Positions 44,890 through 54,947 are shown, counted from the stretch's first letter. The stretch is DNA of 64,000 nucleotides from JAUIAI01 sp045106815 (GCA_045106815.1 JBGCFG010000022.1:186001-250000); one strand, 5' to 3'. Numbers and translations: made by a program. The notes: generated from the sequence alone by a model not told the origin.

Positions 44890-44963
44890 TTAACCTCCAA
44901 CACTCAGCCTTCAACGCTTGGAGCGCCCGTCACTGTCGACGCTCGTTTGAATGCTAGCAGGGC

Positions 44964-46118
44964 TTATTCATTGACGTTGGGTGTAGGGTTTCGTCGCATC
45001 AGAACGCGCAGATCCTCGCCAACTGGCTCGGCATCATGAAATGCAAACGCATGACGGGCATCCAGATTTTCTACTGCCCCTAGGTTGGCAATGCCGTTGC
45101 CCGCGCCCAGAAAACAAGGCGCAAAGTAAAGCAGCCATTCGTCAATGCACTGCTCTCGCTGGAGCGAGCCGTTTAGTTTGAAGCCAGCTTCAACATGTAG
45201 CTCATTGATTTCGCGATCGCCCAGGTGATGAATTAATCCTGCCAAGTCAACTTTGCCTGAATCGTTAGGTAACGGCAGCAGATGCACGCCCAAATCCTGC
45301 AAGCCGGCCGCACGACTCTGCGGGTCTTGAGCGTAGACGAGCACAGTCGCGGGATCGATCTGCCCATTTTCCAGCCGCAACACCTTGGCATCCGCGGGTG
45401 TCTCAAGTCGCGCATCGACCACCACTCGAATGGGCTGCCTTTCAGTGTCGATGTGCCGAACGGTGAGCCTAGGGTCGTCATCACGCACGGTGCCGTAACC
45501 TGTAAGGATTGCGCAGGCGCGCGCGCGCCATCGGTGGCCGTCAGCGCGGGCAGCCTCACCGGTAATCCACTGACTCTTGCCGTCAGGCAATGCGGTGACG
45601 GCATCAATGCTCGCAGCCGCCTTGGCCCTCACCCACGGTCTGCCAAGGCGCATACGCGTCATGAAGCCAATGTTTAATTCCTGAGCTTCAGCCTCGCATA
45701 GTCCGGTTTGTACCGTCACGCCGGCAGCGCGCAGACGGGCCACCCCCTGCCCGCTCACCAGCGGGTTGGGATCAAGGGTTGCGACGACGACATGCGTGAC
45801 ACCAGCGGCAACAAGTGCATCCGCACACGGCGGTGTACGACCATGATGGCTACAAGGCTCCAGCGTGACATAAGCGGTCGATCCGTTCGCCTGGTCTCCG
45901 GCATGGCGCAAAGCCATCGCTTCGGCATGCGGCTGGCCAGCCCGCTCATGCCAGCCTTCTCCAACGACGGCGTCGTTGCGTACCAGAACGCAGCCCACCC
46001 TCGGATTGGGCGTTGTGGTGTAGAGCCCTTTTTTTGCCAGAGCCAGTGCATGACGCATCTGCCGCTCCTGGGCCTCATCAAACTTCGTCAATTCGGTCAA
46101 TGGCTGCTCCAGAGTCAA
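44964..46118 (-). CDS. ribD: Riboflavin biosynthesis deaminase/reductase RibD
   Basis: A 384-residue bifunctional enzyme. The N-terminal cytidine-deaminase-like domain has TPNPRVGCVLV, HAEAMALRHAG and PCSHHGRTPPCADAL (zinc ligands). The C-terminal reductase domain has AKAAASIDAVTALPDGKSQWIT and a late LHVEAGFKLNGSL in place of the common VEGG stretch. The ATG at 46118 gives ~20 residues before the conserved MRHALALA; an internal start there is possible. Divergent from the TPP enzyme gene. Confidence 0.93.
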   Translation of the reverse strand: MTLEQPLTELTKFDEAQERQMRHALALAKKGLYTTTPNPRVGCVLVRNDAVVGEGWHERAGQPHAEAMALRHAGDQANGSTAYVTLEPCSHHGRTPPCADALVAAGVTHVVVATLDPNPLVSGQGVARLRAAGVTVQTGLCEAEAQELNIGFMTRMRLGRPWVRAKAAASIDAVTALPDGKSQWITGEAARADGHRWRARACAILTGYGTVRDDDPRLTVRHIDTERQPIRVVVDARLETPADAKVLRLENGQIDPATVLVYAQDPQSRAAGLQDLGVHLLPLPNDSGKVDLAGLIHHLGDREINELHVEAGFKLNGSLQREQCIDEWLLYFAPCFLGAGNGIANLGAVENLDARHAFAFHDAEPVGEDLRVLMRRNPTPNVNE

Positions 46119-46230
46119 GCCCGCAGTCTAGCGAACCTTGGTCAACAGGAAATGCGGTAACTTCAAGGTTCCGTCTGGCGCAAAAAATAGCGCAAAAGAT
46201 AAGCCATCAGCACTCATCACGGGGCCACAC

Positions 46231-47937
46231 ATGTCAAATAACTTACCCGTCCGCCATGGCGGTCAAATTCTTGCCGATGCCTTGCGGGTCAATGGAGTCG
46301 ATACGATTTTCGGGGTGCCAGGAGAGAGTTATCTTGCCGTTCTCGAAGGGCTGCATCGCCACCAGCATGAGGCGCGCTTCGTGATTTGTCGCCAGGAAGG
46401 GGGCGCCGCCAATATGGCTGAAGCCTACGGCAAGATGACGGGCCGCCCAGGCATTTTGATGGTGACTCGCGGCCCGGGCGCCACGAATGCGTCAATCGGT
46501 GTGCATACAGCTCACCAAGACAGCACCCCAATGGTCGTCATCATCGGGCAGATCGGCGCTGACTGCCGGGACCGCGAAGCGTTCCAGGAAATCGACTACC
46601 GTCAGTTTTATGGCCCCATCACGAAGTGGACGGCCGAAATCGATCAGGTCGAGCGAATACCGGAATACGTCGCCCAGGCGATGCAGCGCGCGATGAGTGG
46701 ACGAATGGGCCCCGTGGCGCTTTCGCTCCCCGAAACCATGCTGACCGCCACCGCTCAGGTTGCCGACGCTGGTCCGTCAAGAGCCGTGCAAGCGTCGCCG
46801 GGCAGTGAGCAAATCAAAGAAGTCGCAGCGCGGCTGGCAGGCGCTCAAAACCCACTTCTGTTGCTCGGCGGAAGCGGCTGGACACAACAAGCGTGCGAGC
46901 AACTCGCGGCATTCGCTGGCCGCTATGGTCTCGCGACTGCGTGCGTCTTTCGACGACAAGACCTGATCGACAATCAGCATAAGAGCTACATCGGAGATGT
47001 TGGCATCGGGGTTAATCCGTCACTGGCAGAGCGGGTTAAACAGGCCGATGTCATCGTGGCCATCGGCCCTCGTCTTGGCGAAATGACTACCGGCGGATAC
47101 TCACTCTTTGAGATTCCGGTGCCCCGTCAAACGCTCATTCACGTGCATCCGGGTGCAGAGGAGCTTGGCCGGGTGTATCAGGCTGACATCATGATTAACG
47201 CCGGCGTGGCGGCTTTCACGCAGGCTTTGACACAAGTGGACCTGGCAGGCAAAGACTGGTCAGAGCAAACGACTCTTGATCGGGCCGCATACGAAAAATG
47301 GCAGCAAAAGCCCGCGGTGATTGAAACGCTTGCTGCCCAGGGTAAGGCGTCACTGGACCTGTGGCAGGTGATGCAGAAACTCGCTTCCCGTTTGCCCGAC
47401 AATACGATACTAGCCAATGGCGCCGGTAACTTCGCCACCTGGGGTCATCGCTTTTGGCGCTATGGCGGCCTGCGTACTCAGCTTGCGCCCACCTCGGGTG
47501 CAATGGGTTACGGCATACCAGCGGCCATTGCTGCGAGCCTGATTGAACCTAACCGCGCCGTCTTGTGCTTGGCCGGTGACGGCGACTTCCTGATGAACGG
47601 ACAGGAATTGGCAACCGCCGCTCAGTATGGCGCGACACCTTTGATCATCGTGTTCAACAACAGCATGTACGGCACAATTCGGATGCACCAAGAGCGAGAA
47701 TACCCAGGCAACGAGATTGGGACGGCACTCAAAAACCCCGATTTCATCGCGCTGGCTAAGGCGTTTGGTGGCCATGGGGTACGGGTGGAATCCACTGGCC
47801 AGTTTGACGACGCTTTAGCCTCATCGCTCAATGCCATCAACAAGGAGAGAACGTTCGCACTTATCGAACTCATTGTTGACCCGGAAATGATCACGCCAGG
47901 CTCGTCTTTGTCGCAGATTAAAGCGGCCGCGAGTTAG
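46231..47937 (+). CDS. Thiamine-pyrophosphate-dependent enzyme (acetolactate synthase large-subunit-like)
   Basis: A 568-residue TPP enzyme with three domains. The N-terminal Pyr domain has GQILADALRVNGVDTIFG, ICRQEGGAANMAEAYGKMTG (catalytic Glu) and GPGATNASIG. A central Rossmann-like domain follows. The C-terminal PP domain has the GDGDFLMNGQEL motif plus NN (FNNSMYG). No regulatory subunit gene follows, so a catabolic or uncharacterised decarboxylase/ligase is as likely as branched-chain synthesis. The ATG at 46231 fits family N-termini; a frame open from 46138 adds 31 unlikely residues. It is divergent from ribD and ends 12 bp from convergent nrdR. Confidence 0.87.
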   Translation: MSNNLPVRHGGQILADALRVNGVDTIFGVPGESYLAVLEGLHRHQHEARFVICRQEGGAANMAEAYGKMTGRPGILMVTRGPGATNASIGVHTAHQDSTPMVVIIGQIGADCRDREAFQEIDYRQFYGPITKWTAEIDQVERIPEYVAQAMQRAMSGRMGPVALSLPETMLTATAQVADAGPSRAVQASPGSEQIKEVAARLAGAQNPLLLLGGSGWTQQACEQLAAFAGRYGLATACVFRRQDLIDNQHKSYIGDVGIGVNPSLAERVKQADVIVAIGPRLGEMTTGGYSLFEIPVPRQTLIHVHPGAEELGRVYQADIMINAGVAAFTQALTQVDLAGKDWSEQTTLDRAAYEKWQQKPAVIETLAAQGKASLDLWQVMQKLASRLPDNTILANGAGNFATWGHRFWRYGGLRTQLAPTSGAMGYGIPAAIAASLIEPNRAVLCLAGDGDFLMNGQELATAAQYGATPLIIVFNNSMYGTIRMHQEREYPGNEIGTALKNPDFIALAKAFGGHGVRVESTGQFDDALASSLNAINKERTFALIELIVDPEMITPGSSLSQIKAAAS

Positions 47938-47949
47938 CACTTCTGACTA

Positions 47950-48405
47950 TCAGGGCTTCGGCTCTACTTCGCGTACAGCAGCTGCAAACTGCTCAACATC
48001 TTCAAAGCTGCGATACACGGAAGCAAAGCGAATATAAGCGACATTGTCGAGTCGCCGCAGCGACTGCATGACCAGTTCACCAATTCGGTCGCTCGCAATC
48101 TCGCGCGCACCCGTCGCTCGCACTTGCTCGACAATGTCCTGAATCGCATTGGCCACCTTTTGAGCACTGACCGGCCGCTTGCGCAGTGCCAGGCTAATCG
48201 ACGAGACGATTTTGCTTTGATCAAAATCGACCCGGGAGCCGTCTTTTTTGACGACAGCCGGCATAACCAACTCGACCCGCTCATAGGTCGTAAATCGCTT
48301 GTTACACGCCTGGCAGCGGCGGCGACGCCGGATGGCGTCGCCCTCGTCAGACAACCTGGTCTCAACAACCTGCGTCTGATGGTCGCTGCAAAACGGGCAG
48401 CGCAT
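47950..48405 (-). CDS. nrdR: Transcriptional repressor NrdR
   Basis: A 151-residue regulator of ribonucleotide reductase genes. It has an N-terminal zinc ribbon with CPFC (residues 3-6) and CQAC, the RRRRCQACNKRFTTYER stretch, and an ATP-cone domain starting VVKKDGSRVDFDQSK that senses ATP/dATP. Length is typical. It is 3 bp after glyA, a classic pairing in proteobacteria. No NrdR box is evident next to it. Confidence 0.95.
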   Translation of the reverse strand: MRCPFCSDHQTQVVETRLSDEGDAIRRRRRCQACNKRFTTYERVELVMPAVVKKDGSRVDFDQSKIVSSISLALRKRPVSAQKVANAIQDIVEQVRATGAREIASDRIGELVMQSLRRLDNVAYIRFASVYRSFEDVEQFAAAVREVEPKP

Positions 48406-48408
48406 CGA

Positions 48409-49680
48409 TCAGGCAGCTTTGCGGTGCGCAGCAGCAGAACCGTAAACCGGGAAACGCTTTGTCAGTTCAGCTACCTTGGTGCGCACAGTATCCAGATTGG
48501 CCTCATCACCAGGCGCGTCGAGTACATCTGCAATCAAGTTAGCCACCAGTTTTGACTCTGCCACGCCAAAACCGCGGGTAGTCATGGCGGGTGAGCCCAG
48601 ACGAACACCGCTCGTTACCATTGGCTTTTCCGGATCGTTGGGGATGGCATTCTTGTTGCAAGTAATGTGAGCCCGATCAAGAACTTCCTCGGCTGCCTTA
48701 CCCGTAATGCCTTTGGCTCGCAGATCAACAAGCATGACATGAGACTCGGTGCGTCCCGACACGATGCGTAGTCCGCGCTCGGTCAAACCGTCCGCGAGTG
48801 CGGCCGCATTGTCGAGAACCGCCTGCTGGTAAGCCTTGAAAGAAGGCTGTAAGGCCTCCTGAAACGCTACCGCTTTGCCAGCAATTACGTGCATTAGCGG
48901 CCCGCCTTGCAAACCAGGAAATACCGCAGAATTGATCTTCTTGGCATGTTCCTCTTTGCAAAGAATGATGCCACCGCGAGGTCCGCGCAGGCTCTTGTGA
49001 GTGGTCGAGGTAACGACGTCGGCATGCGGCACCGGGTTGGGATACACACCGGCTGCAATCAGACCGGAGTAATGCGCCATATCAACCATGAATACCGCGC
49101 CGATCTCCTTGGCCACTTTGGCAAATCGCTCAAAATCAATCTTTAGGCTGTATGCCGATGCGCCCGCAATAATAAGTTTAGGTTGGTCACGACGGGCCAC
49201 GGCTTCCATCGCATCGTAGTCAATCTCTTCTTTGTCATTGAGCCCGTAAGACGAAACTTCAAACCACTTACCCGACATATTCAATGGCATCCCATGAGTC
49301 AGATGGCCGCCTTCGGCCAGGCTCATGCCCAAAATACGATCACCTGGCTTCAGGAAAGCGAGCATAACCGCTTGGTTGGCCTGCGAGCCAGAGTTTGGCT
49401 GAACATTAACCGCCTCAGCGCCATAAAGTTGCTTGAGCCGATCAATCGCGAGCGTCTCAACCGTATCCACGTGCTCGCAACCGCCGTAATAGCGCCGACC
49501 CGGATACCCTTCTGCATACTTGTTGGTGAGCTGGCTGCCCTGTGCCGCCATGACCGCAGGGCTCGTGTAATTCTCAGACGCGATCAACTCAATATGCGCT
49601 TCCTGACGGGCGTTCTCCGCACTAATGGCGGCCCACAAATCGGGGTCTGCGACAGCTAGTGACTGGTCAACATCGAACAT
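48409..49680 (-). CDS. glyA: Serine hydroxymethyltransferase
   Basis: A 423-residue PLP enzyme that interconverts serine and glycine with tetrahydrofolate. It has IELIASENYTSPAVMAAQGS, NKYAEGYPGRRYYGGCE, and the PLP lysine in VVTSTTHKSLRGPRGG (about residue 236). The ATG at 49680 has AAGGA 5-8 bases upstream; a longer frame to 49719 is less likely. It forms an operon with nrdR. Confidence 0.96.
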   Translation of the reverse strand: MFDVDQSLAVADPDLWAAISAENARQEAHIELIASENYTSPAVMAAQGSQLTNKYAEGYPGRRYYGGCEHVDTVETLAIDRLKQLYGAEAVNVQPNSGSQANQAVMLAFLKPGDRILGMSLAEGGHLTHGMPLNMSGKWFEVSSYGLNDKEEIDYDAMEAVARRDQPKLIIAGASAYSLKIDFERFAKVAKEIGAVFMVDMAHYSGLIAAGVYPNPVPHADVVTSTTHKSLRGPRGGIILCKEEHAKKINSAVFPGLQGGPLMHVIAGKAVAFQEALQPSFKAYQQAVLDNAAALADGLTERGLRIVSGRTESHVMLVDLRAKGITGKAAEEVLDRAHITCNKNAIPNDPEKPMVTSGVRLGSPAMTTRGFGVAESKLVANLIADVLDAPGDEANLDTVRTKVAELTKRFPVYGSAAAHRKAA

Positions 49681-49832
49681 TGGGCATCCTTGCACGGTAA
49701 ACAACGACTGCTGCCGCATCCATTCAGAGGCGAATGGCGGGCCACAACAGGGGCGTTGCAGGGTTGAATTTTAGGTGAGCGCACATGGTAATTGACCAAA
49801 CCGTTCCGACCAATAAAGCACTTGCATACGAT

Positions 49833-50468
49833 TCAGGTCTTGTCAGTTTCATCCTTGCTCTCCACAACATGGGAAACATCATCCCAGAGCGCAATATCGA
49901 GTTTCCCGGTCGCGCTCACCTTTATCTGATTGATCGCCGCATTGCGCAGACCTACCTCGCGAGCTGCCGCCAGCGGTTGGCCGGTGACATGACGATAGAG
50001 ACAATCGAGCACGCCACCATGGCAAACCACAAGTGCTGGTTGTCCGTCGGCTCGTTCAATCAGCTCTGCAAACACCTCAACACAACGCCGGTAAAACTGC
50101 TCAAGTGACTCGCCGCCGAAGTCTGCAGCCACATCACGGCGCTGCATCTGAGCGTGCTCGACCGGATGGTCACGCTCTATCTCAACACGGGTCAGGCCTT
50201 GCAGACGCCCAAAATTGCGCTCGCGCAATCGACTGTCGTAGGTCACCGCGAGCACTCGCTGCGCAAGCAAGGGGGCGACCGTTTGACGCGTGCGCTGAAG
50301 GTCACTGCAAAACACGTTTTCAAGTGGCTCTTTGAGCAGGCGCGGCACCAGCATGTTGGCTTGCGCCAGGCCCGTTTCATTCAAACCAATATCTTCAAAA
50401 CCCTGAATGCGGCCTGCCGCATTCCAGTTAGTTTCGCCGTGTCTTACGAGCGTAATCGTGTTAACCAT
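49833..50468 (-). CDS. Histidine phosphatase family protein (phosphoglycerate-mutase-like)
   Basis: A 211-residue branch of the histidine phosphatase superfamily. The phosphorylated His is in LVRHGETNWNAAGRIQG (RHG at residues 9-11), a second Arg is in SDLQRTRQTVAPL, the acid residue is near RERNFGRLQG, and the second His is in VVCHGGVLDCL. This looks like GpmB/CobC-type phosphatases; the substrate is unknown. It overlaps the dtd 3' end by 8 bp and so belongs to the tyrS-dtd unit. Confidence 0.88.
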   Translation of the reverse strand: MVNTITLVRHGETNWNAAGRIQGFEDIGLNETGLAQANMLVPRLLKEPLENVFCSDLQRTRQTVAPLLAQRVLAVTYDSRLRERNFGRLQGLTRVEIERDHPVEHAQMQRRDVAADFGGESLEQFYRRCVEVFAELIERADGQPALVVCHGGVLDCLYRHVTGQPLAAAREVGLRNAAINQIKVSATGKLDIALWDDVSHVVESKDETDKT

Positions 50469-50946
50469 TTTGACTGCCAGTGGTTGCCCGACGAGGATGA
50501 CGCAGCCAGAACGTCACCGGGCCATCATTAGTCAGGCTTACCTGCATATCAGCGCCAAAGCGGCCGGTCTGCACATCACCCACTTGTTCTTTCGCAACAT
50601 CGACAAACGCATCGAAGAGCACTCGGGCTTGCTCGGGCGAGGCGCCCGCTGAAAACCCAGGCCGTAGCCCGGAACTCGTGTCAGCAGCGAGCGTGAACTG
50701 TGGCACGAGAAGCAGACTGGCTGATTGTTCGGCTGCCTGACGATCGAGGAGAGAGCGATTCATGCGTCCGGCTTCGTCAGAAAAGACGCGGTAGCGAATC
50801 ATGCGACTCAGCAATGCAGCCGCGTCCGCTTCTGTGTCATCTCTCTCAGCGCAGACAAGGGTCATCAATCCAGGCCCAATCGCCCCGGCGACCTCACCAC
50901 CAATCTCGACTTGCGCCTGGCTGACCCGTTGTAGCAAGGCAATCAT
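50461..50946 (-). CDS. dtd: D-aminoacyl-tRNA deacylase
   Basis: A 161-residue DTD that frees tRNAs from D-amino acids (notably D-Tyr) and Gly-tRNA-Ala. It has MIALLQRVSQAQVEIGG at the start, MIRYRVFSDEAGRMNRSL, the active-site stretch VPQFTLAADTSSGLRPGF and GADMQVSLTNDGPVTFW (Gly-cisPro motif). The start overlaps the tyrS stop (ATGA-like), giving tyrS-dtd-phosphatase. Confidence 0.95.
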   Translation of the reverse strand: MIALLQRVSQAQVEIGGEVAGAIGPGLMTLVCAERDDTEADAAALLSRMIRYRVFSDEAGRMNRSLLDRQAAEQSASLLLVPQFTLAADTSSGLRPGFSAGASPEQARVLFDAFVDVAKEQVGDVQTGRFGADMQVSLTNDGPVTFWLRHPRRATTGSQNG

Positions 50947-52172
50947 GTTTGCAGTGTCACACGCGCGAATCGACGCTTACCCACCTGTAGCAGATAGTTT
51001 CCCTCGGTCATTTGCAGCGATCGATCTGTTACCCGTTCACCATCGACCCTGACCCCGCCCTGCTCAATACTTCTGATTGCCTCACTGGTAGAGGCAGCAA
51101 GTGCACTTTGCCGCAACAAAATAGGCAATCCCATGGGCGCGCCGCTCACGGTTTTTTCAGGAATGTTCTCCGGTAAGGCGCCATGGCGGAACCTTGCTTC
51201 GAATTGCTCCAGCGCGTGCTGCGCCTGGGCCTTATCGTGAAATCGCGTCACCATCTCAAGGGCCAGCTGGACTTTGGCGTCACGCGGGTTTCGCCCTTCA
51301 TCACAGCTCTTTCGAAGGTTTGCAATCTCATCAAGCGAGCTGGAGGACAGCAGCTCGAAGTAACGCCACATAAGCGTGTCCGAAATCGACATCAGCTTGC
51401 CAAACATTTCATTGGCCGGTTCGGTTATGCCCACGTAGTTGCCCTTGGACTTTGACATTTTGTCGACGCCATCCAGGCCTTCCAACAAAGGCATGGTCAG
51501 GATGCACTGTGGCGCCTGTCCATACTCCTTTTGCAACTCCCGGCCGACCAGCAAATTGAACTTCTGATCAGTGCCGCCCAACTCCAGGTCTGATTTCAGC
51601 GCGACCGAATCATATCCCTGCATGAGCGGATACAGAAACTCGTGCACAGAGATAGGTATGCCGCCTTTGAATCGCTTACTGAAGTCGTCCCTTTCCATCA
51701 TGCGGGCGACCGTATAGCGGGCAGCGAGTTGGATCATGCCGCGGGCGCCTAATGGATCACTCCATTCCGAGTTGTAACGAATTTCTGTCTTTTCGGCATC
51801 GAGCACTAGGCTCGCCTGGCGAAAATAGGTCTTGGCATTCTCTTCAATCTCCTCGCGGGTTAGCGCGGGACGCGTGGCGTTGCGCCCTGAAGGGTCGCCA
51901 ATCATGCTCGTAAAGTCACCGATCAGGAAGATCACGGTATGCCCAAGATCTTGTAACTGTCTCATCTTGTTAAGCACAACGGTATGGCCAAGATGAAGGT
52001 CCGGCGCAGTAGGATCTAAACCGAGCTTGATACGCAGCGGCTGGCCGGACTTTTCGCTTTCAATGAGTTTGTCCTCCCATTCCGCTTGGACCAAAAGTTC
52101 GTCGCAACCACGCAATGAAATGCTCATGGCCTCTCTTACTGCGTCGCTTGTCAGCTTGTTCTTACCGTTCAT
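50943..52172 (-). CDS. tyrS: Tyrosyl-tRNA synthetase
   Basis: A 409-residue class I synthetase. It has the HIGH-type motif HLGHTVVL, GGTDQKFNLLVGREL, the KMSKS loop (KMSKSKGNYVG) and a C-terminal S4 RNA-binding domain (EAIRSIEQGGVRVDGERV). The ATG at 52172 has GGAAAGG upstream; an ATG at 52208 would add 12 residues without a Shine-Dalgarno. It is divergent from the M23 peptidase gene with 194 bp between them. Confidence 0.95.
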   Translation of the reverse strand: MNGKNKLTSDAVREAMSISLRGCDELLVQAEWEDKLIESEKSGQPLRIKLGLDPTAPDLHLGHTVVLNKMRQLQDLGHTVIFLIGDFTSMIGDPSGRNATRPALTREEIEENAKTYFRQASLVLDAEKTEIRYNSEWSDPLGARGMIQLAARYTVARMMERDDFSKRFKGGIPISVHEFLYPLMQGYDSVALKSDLELGGTDQKFNLLVGRELQKEYGQAPQCILTMPLLEGLDGVDKMSKSKGNYVGITEPANEMFGKLMSISDTLMWRYFELLSSSSLDEIANLRKSCDEGRNPRDAKVQLALEMVTRFHDKAQAQHALEQFEARFRHGALPENIPEKTVSGAPMGLPILLRQSALAASTSEAIRSIEQGGVRVDGERVTDRSLQMTEGNYLLQVGKRRFARVTLQT

Positions 52173-52366
52173 GACCCTTTCCGACAGGAGAAGTGTGACC
52201 GAATTCATATAATTGAAACAACGACGGTCAGTTGGTTGTTTGTTACCCCTATGACCGCCTTGTCCGCTTACCTACGGAGCCCGGCGGACAATACAATTGG
52301 CTCCACTTTTGGACTGAACTAGCCGCCATAACAGCCGGACGGCATCTCTAATGTGCGGTAGCCCTT

Positions 52367-53746
52367 ATGGAATTCTATAGAACGACACGCAAAGGATTGG
52401 TGCTAAAAGCTTCCAGACCCCGGCATGGTCAACTATTTAAGACCATTCGGTCACTGCACCCCGCCCGCACCCTAACGGCTGCTGTACTTGCGATGGGTGC
52501 TGCTGTGACAGCTTTTGGCGTCTCAAGCCCGGCCGATCTCAATACGAGCAACGTTCAGCGCGTGATCGATCAATTAGTCGTGCCCGCAAGCGAAGGCACC
52601 AGTATGAGGCGTTTTCGGTCATCCATGCCAGTGAGCAAAGGCGACACACTCGACTGGCTGTTGCGCGAGCACGGGGCCCGCGATGCCCAGTTGCGCCAAT
52701 TTGTTCGGAGCGACGCCACCGCTGCACCCCTGCGCAACCTACGGGCCGGCAGCGTGGTGCACGTTGACATCGACAGCATCGGGCGGGTGCATGAGCTGCG
52801 CTATTCACTTGGCTTCGATGAGCAGAGCCAACGCTCAGGCAAAGTTCAACAATTGATCATTACGCGCAATCCCTATGGATTGAAAGCGCAGGTTCAGCAG
52901 CAGGATTTGGTCCGCACCACGCAGATGGCGCACACCACAATCACCAACACCTTGTTCCAGGCAACCAATGCTGCCGACATTCCGGTGAGCGTGGCCAGCC
53001 AGATTGCTGATGTGTTTGGCAACGAAATCCGATTTGACCGCGATATCCATCGAGGCGATCAAATCAAAGTTATCTATGAGCTGCTTCATGAGCCTGATAG
53101 CTTTGAAGCCCCGGAGCCCGGCCGTCTGATTGCGGCTGAGTTGCTGAATCGTGGCAAGCGCTACACGGCCGTTTACGTCCCAGAGGTCGGCGGCACGGGC
53201 GGCTACTATGATTTTGAAGGCAACAGTGCCGCTTCAAGCTTCCTGCGCTACCCCATTGAGTTCTCGCGGATCAGTTCCGGGTTTTCTCGGGCCAGACTGC
53301 ATCCGGTCCTGGGCAAGCGCCGCGCACACAGAGGTACTGACTTTGCAGCGCCTGCTGGCACAAAAATTCGAGCGACTGCCAGCGGCATCATTCGCTCAAT
53401 CGGTAACCAGCGCGGCTACGGTCGCACCATTGTGATCCAACACGAAAAACGGATTTCAACACTGTATGCCCATATGCGTGGCTACCGGAAAGGGCTCAGA
53501 GCTGGCTCTAAGGTCCGCCAGGGAGATGTCATCGGCTACGTTGGCTCAAGCGGATGGGCAACTGGCCCACATCTTCACTATGAGATTCATCGGAAAGGTC
53601 GGCCGGTTAATCCGCTTCGGGTGAAGCTGCCCGCTGCAGCACCTCTGACCGATGAAATGCTGGTCCAGCACACCGAGCGAGTTGAAGAACTAAAGTCGCA
53701 GTTCGCATTGCTTGAGCAAGTTCAACTGGCAAGCAACTTCCAGTAA
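52367..53746 (+). CDS. M23 family metallopeptidase (murein endopeptidase-like)
   Basis: A 459-residue cell-wall hydrolase. A basic N-terminus and one hydrophobic segment (about residues 37-52) anchor or export it. A LysM/OapA-like region (SMPVSKGDTLDWLLREHGA) and a helical middle precede the LytM/M23 domain from about residue 300. Zinc ligands are seen in HRGTDFAAPAG and GPHLHYEIH, and the domain ends RPVNPLRVKLP. It probably cuts peptide cross-links in murein, like MepM. It is followed by anmK, a murein-recycling kinase, 43 bp on; the two look co-transcribed. Confidence 0.92.
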   Translation: MEFYRTTRKGLVLKASRPRHGQLFKTIRSLHPARTLTAAVLAMGAAVTAFGVSSPADLNTSNVQRVIDQLVVPASEGTSMRRFRSSMPVSKGDTLDWLLREHGARDAQLRQFVRSDATAAPLRNLRAGSVVHVDIDSIGRVHELRYSLGFDEQSQRSGKVQQLIITRNPYGLKAQVQQQDLVRTTQMAHTTITNTLFQATNAADIPVSVASQIADVFGNEIRFDRDIHRGDQIKVIYELLHEPDSFEAPEPGRLIAAELLNRGKRYTAVYVPEVGGTGGYYDFEGNSAASSFLRYPIEFSRISSGFSRARLHPVLGKRRAHRGTDFAAPAGTKIRATASGIIRSIGNQRGYGRTIVIQHEKRISTLYAHMRGYRKGLRAGSKVRQGDVIGYVGSSGWATGPHLHYEIHRKGRPVNPLRVKLPAAAPLTDEMLVQHTERVEELKSQFALLEQVQLASNFQ

Positions 53747-53789
53747 TCGCGTTCTGGCTCACGAGCCGGATCATTCTCGTGAGCCAACC

Positions 53790-54947
53790 ATGCCATCTCA
53801 TACAGGCGCGATTGTTATCGGTTTGATGTCCGGCACCAGTCTGGACGGCGTTGACGCCGTTGCCCTGGAAATTGACCCAAATGAATCGGGTTCGTTCGCC
53901 CTGCCTCGACAGGTTCTAGGAAACCACTCAGTCGCCTTGCCCGCAGCGCTGAAAACGAGCCTGAGCCAGCTATGCACCCCGTTGCCTGCCGCGCACAGCA
54001 CTGACATTGATTTAATCGAACGTTTGGGCGATGCGCGTCGTGATCTTACTGACCTTTACGCGGCGGCTGTCGCTGGTCTGCCCACGGCTATCAGCAGCAG
54101 AGCAGTCGCAATTGGCGCCCATGGACAAACCATTCGACACCGGCCGGAGCGATCTTTTTCGCTCCAGATTATTGATGGCGCGCGCCTCGCTGAATCGAGC
54201 CAGTTGCCCGTTGTCACCGATTTTCGGGCTGCTGATATTGCAGCAGGTGGTCAAGGCGCCCCACTAGCGCCTGTGTTCCACCAGGCCATGCTGAGTGCAC
54301 ACCCGCAATGGCGGGCCGTTCTTAACCTAGGCGGCATCGCGAATGTCACGGTTTTGTCCGAAGACGGTCATCGAATCGAGGCTGGGTTTGATACCGGTCC
54401 TGCCAATCGACTCATGGATGAGTGGTGCCGTATTCATACTGGCCATGATTTCGATGCGGAAGGCCAGTGGGCAACCAGCGGCCAGGTTAATCATGAACTT
54501 CTCAATTTGTTTCTTGCCCATGACTTCTTTGCCCGGCCGGCGCCCAAGAGTACCGGGCGAGAAGAGTTCTCGATGGCATGGATCAACGAAGTGATCACCA
54601 GGCTCAGGCCTCGCAACCAAGACTTGGCGCCGGCAGACGTGCAAGCCAGCTTGCTGGAGTTAACAGCGCAATCTGTTGCTCGAGCGCTTGCACCCTACAA
54701 GCTGCAAGGTCTGCTGGTGTGCGGCGGGGGCGCCGCCAACACCGCACTCATGAATCGACTCCGCGTGGTCTGCGGTACAAACTGCATCAGCACCGATGCG
54801 ATCGGCATAAATCCGCAACAAGTTGAAGGCGCTGCCTTCGCATGGCTAGCCTGGCACCATGTGAGCCGGCGCGCAGTCAATCCGGGTTCTGGTGCCGCGG
54901 GGGCTCGAGTGGCTGGCGCGCTATACCCGAGTACGGTCGGACCTTAA
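53790..54947 (+). CDS. anmK: Anhydro-N-acetylmuramic acid kinase
   Basis: A 385-residue ASKHA-fold kinase that phosphorylates and opens anhydro-MurNAc during murein recycling. It has GLMSGTSLDGVDAVALE near the N-terminus (phosphate loop), AIGAHGQTIRHRP, TDFRAADIAAGGQGAPL, LNLGGIANVTVL, GFDTGPANRLMDEW and the late VCGGGAANTALMNRL. The ATG at 53790 puts the GTSLDG loop at the usual place; a frame open from 53712 overlaps the peptidase. Confidence 0.95.
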   Translation: MPSHTGAIVIGLMSGTSLDGVDAVALEIDPNESGSFALPRQVLGNHSVALPAALKTSLSQLCTPLPAAHSTDIDLIERLGDARRDLTDLYAAAVAGLPTAISSRAVAIGAHGQTIRHRPERSFSLQIIDGARLAESSQLPVVTDFRAADIAAGGQGAPLAPVFHQAMLSAHPQWRAVLNLGGIANVTVLSEDGHRIEAGFDTGPANRLMDEWCRIHTGHDFDAEGQWATSGQVNHELLNLFLAHDFFARPAPKSTGREEFSMAWINEVITRLRPRNQDLAPADVQASLLELTAQSVARALAPYKLQGLLVCGGGAANTALMNRLRVVCGTNCISTDAIGINPQQVEGAAFAWLAWHHVSRRAVNPGSGAAGARVAGALYPSTVGP

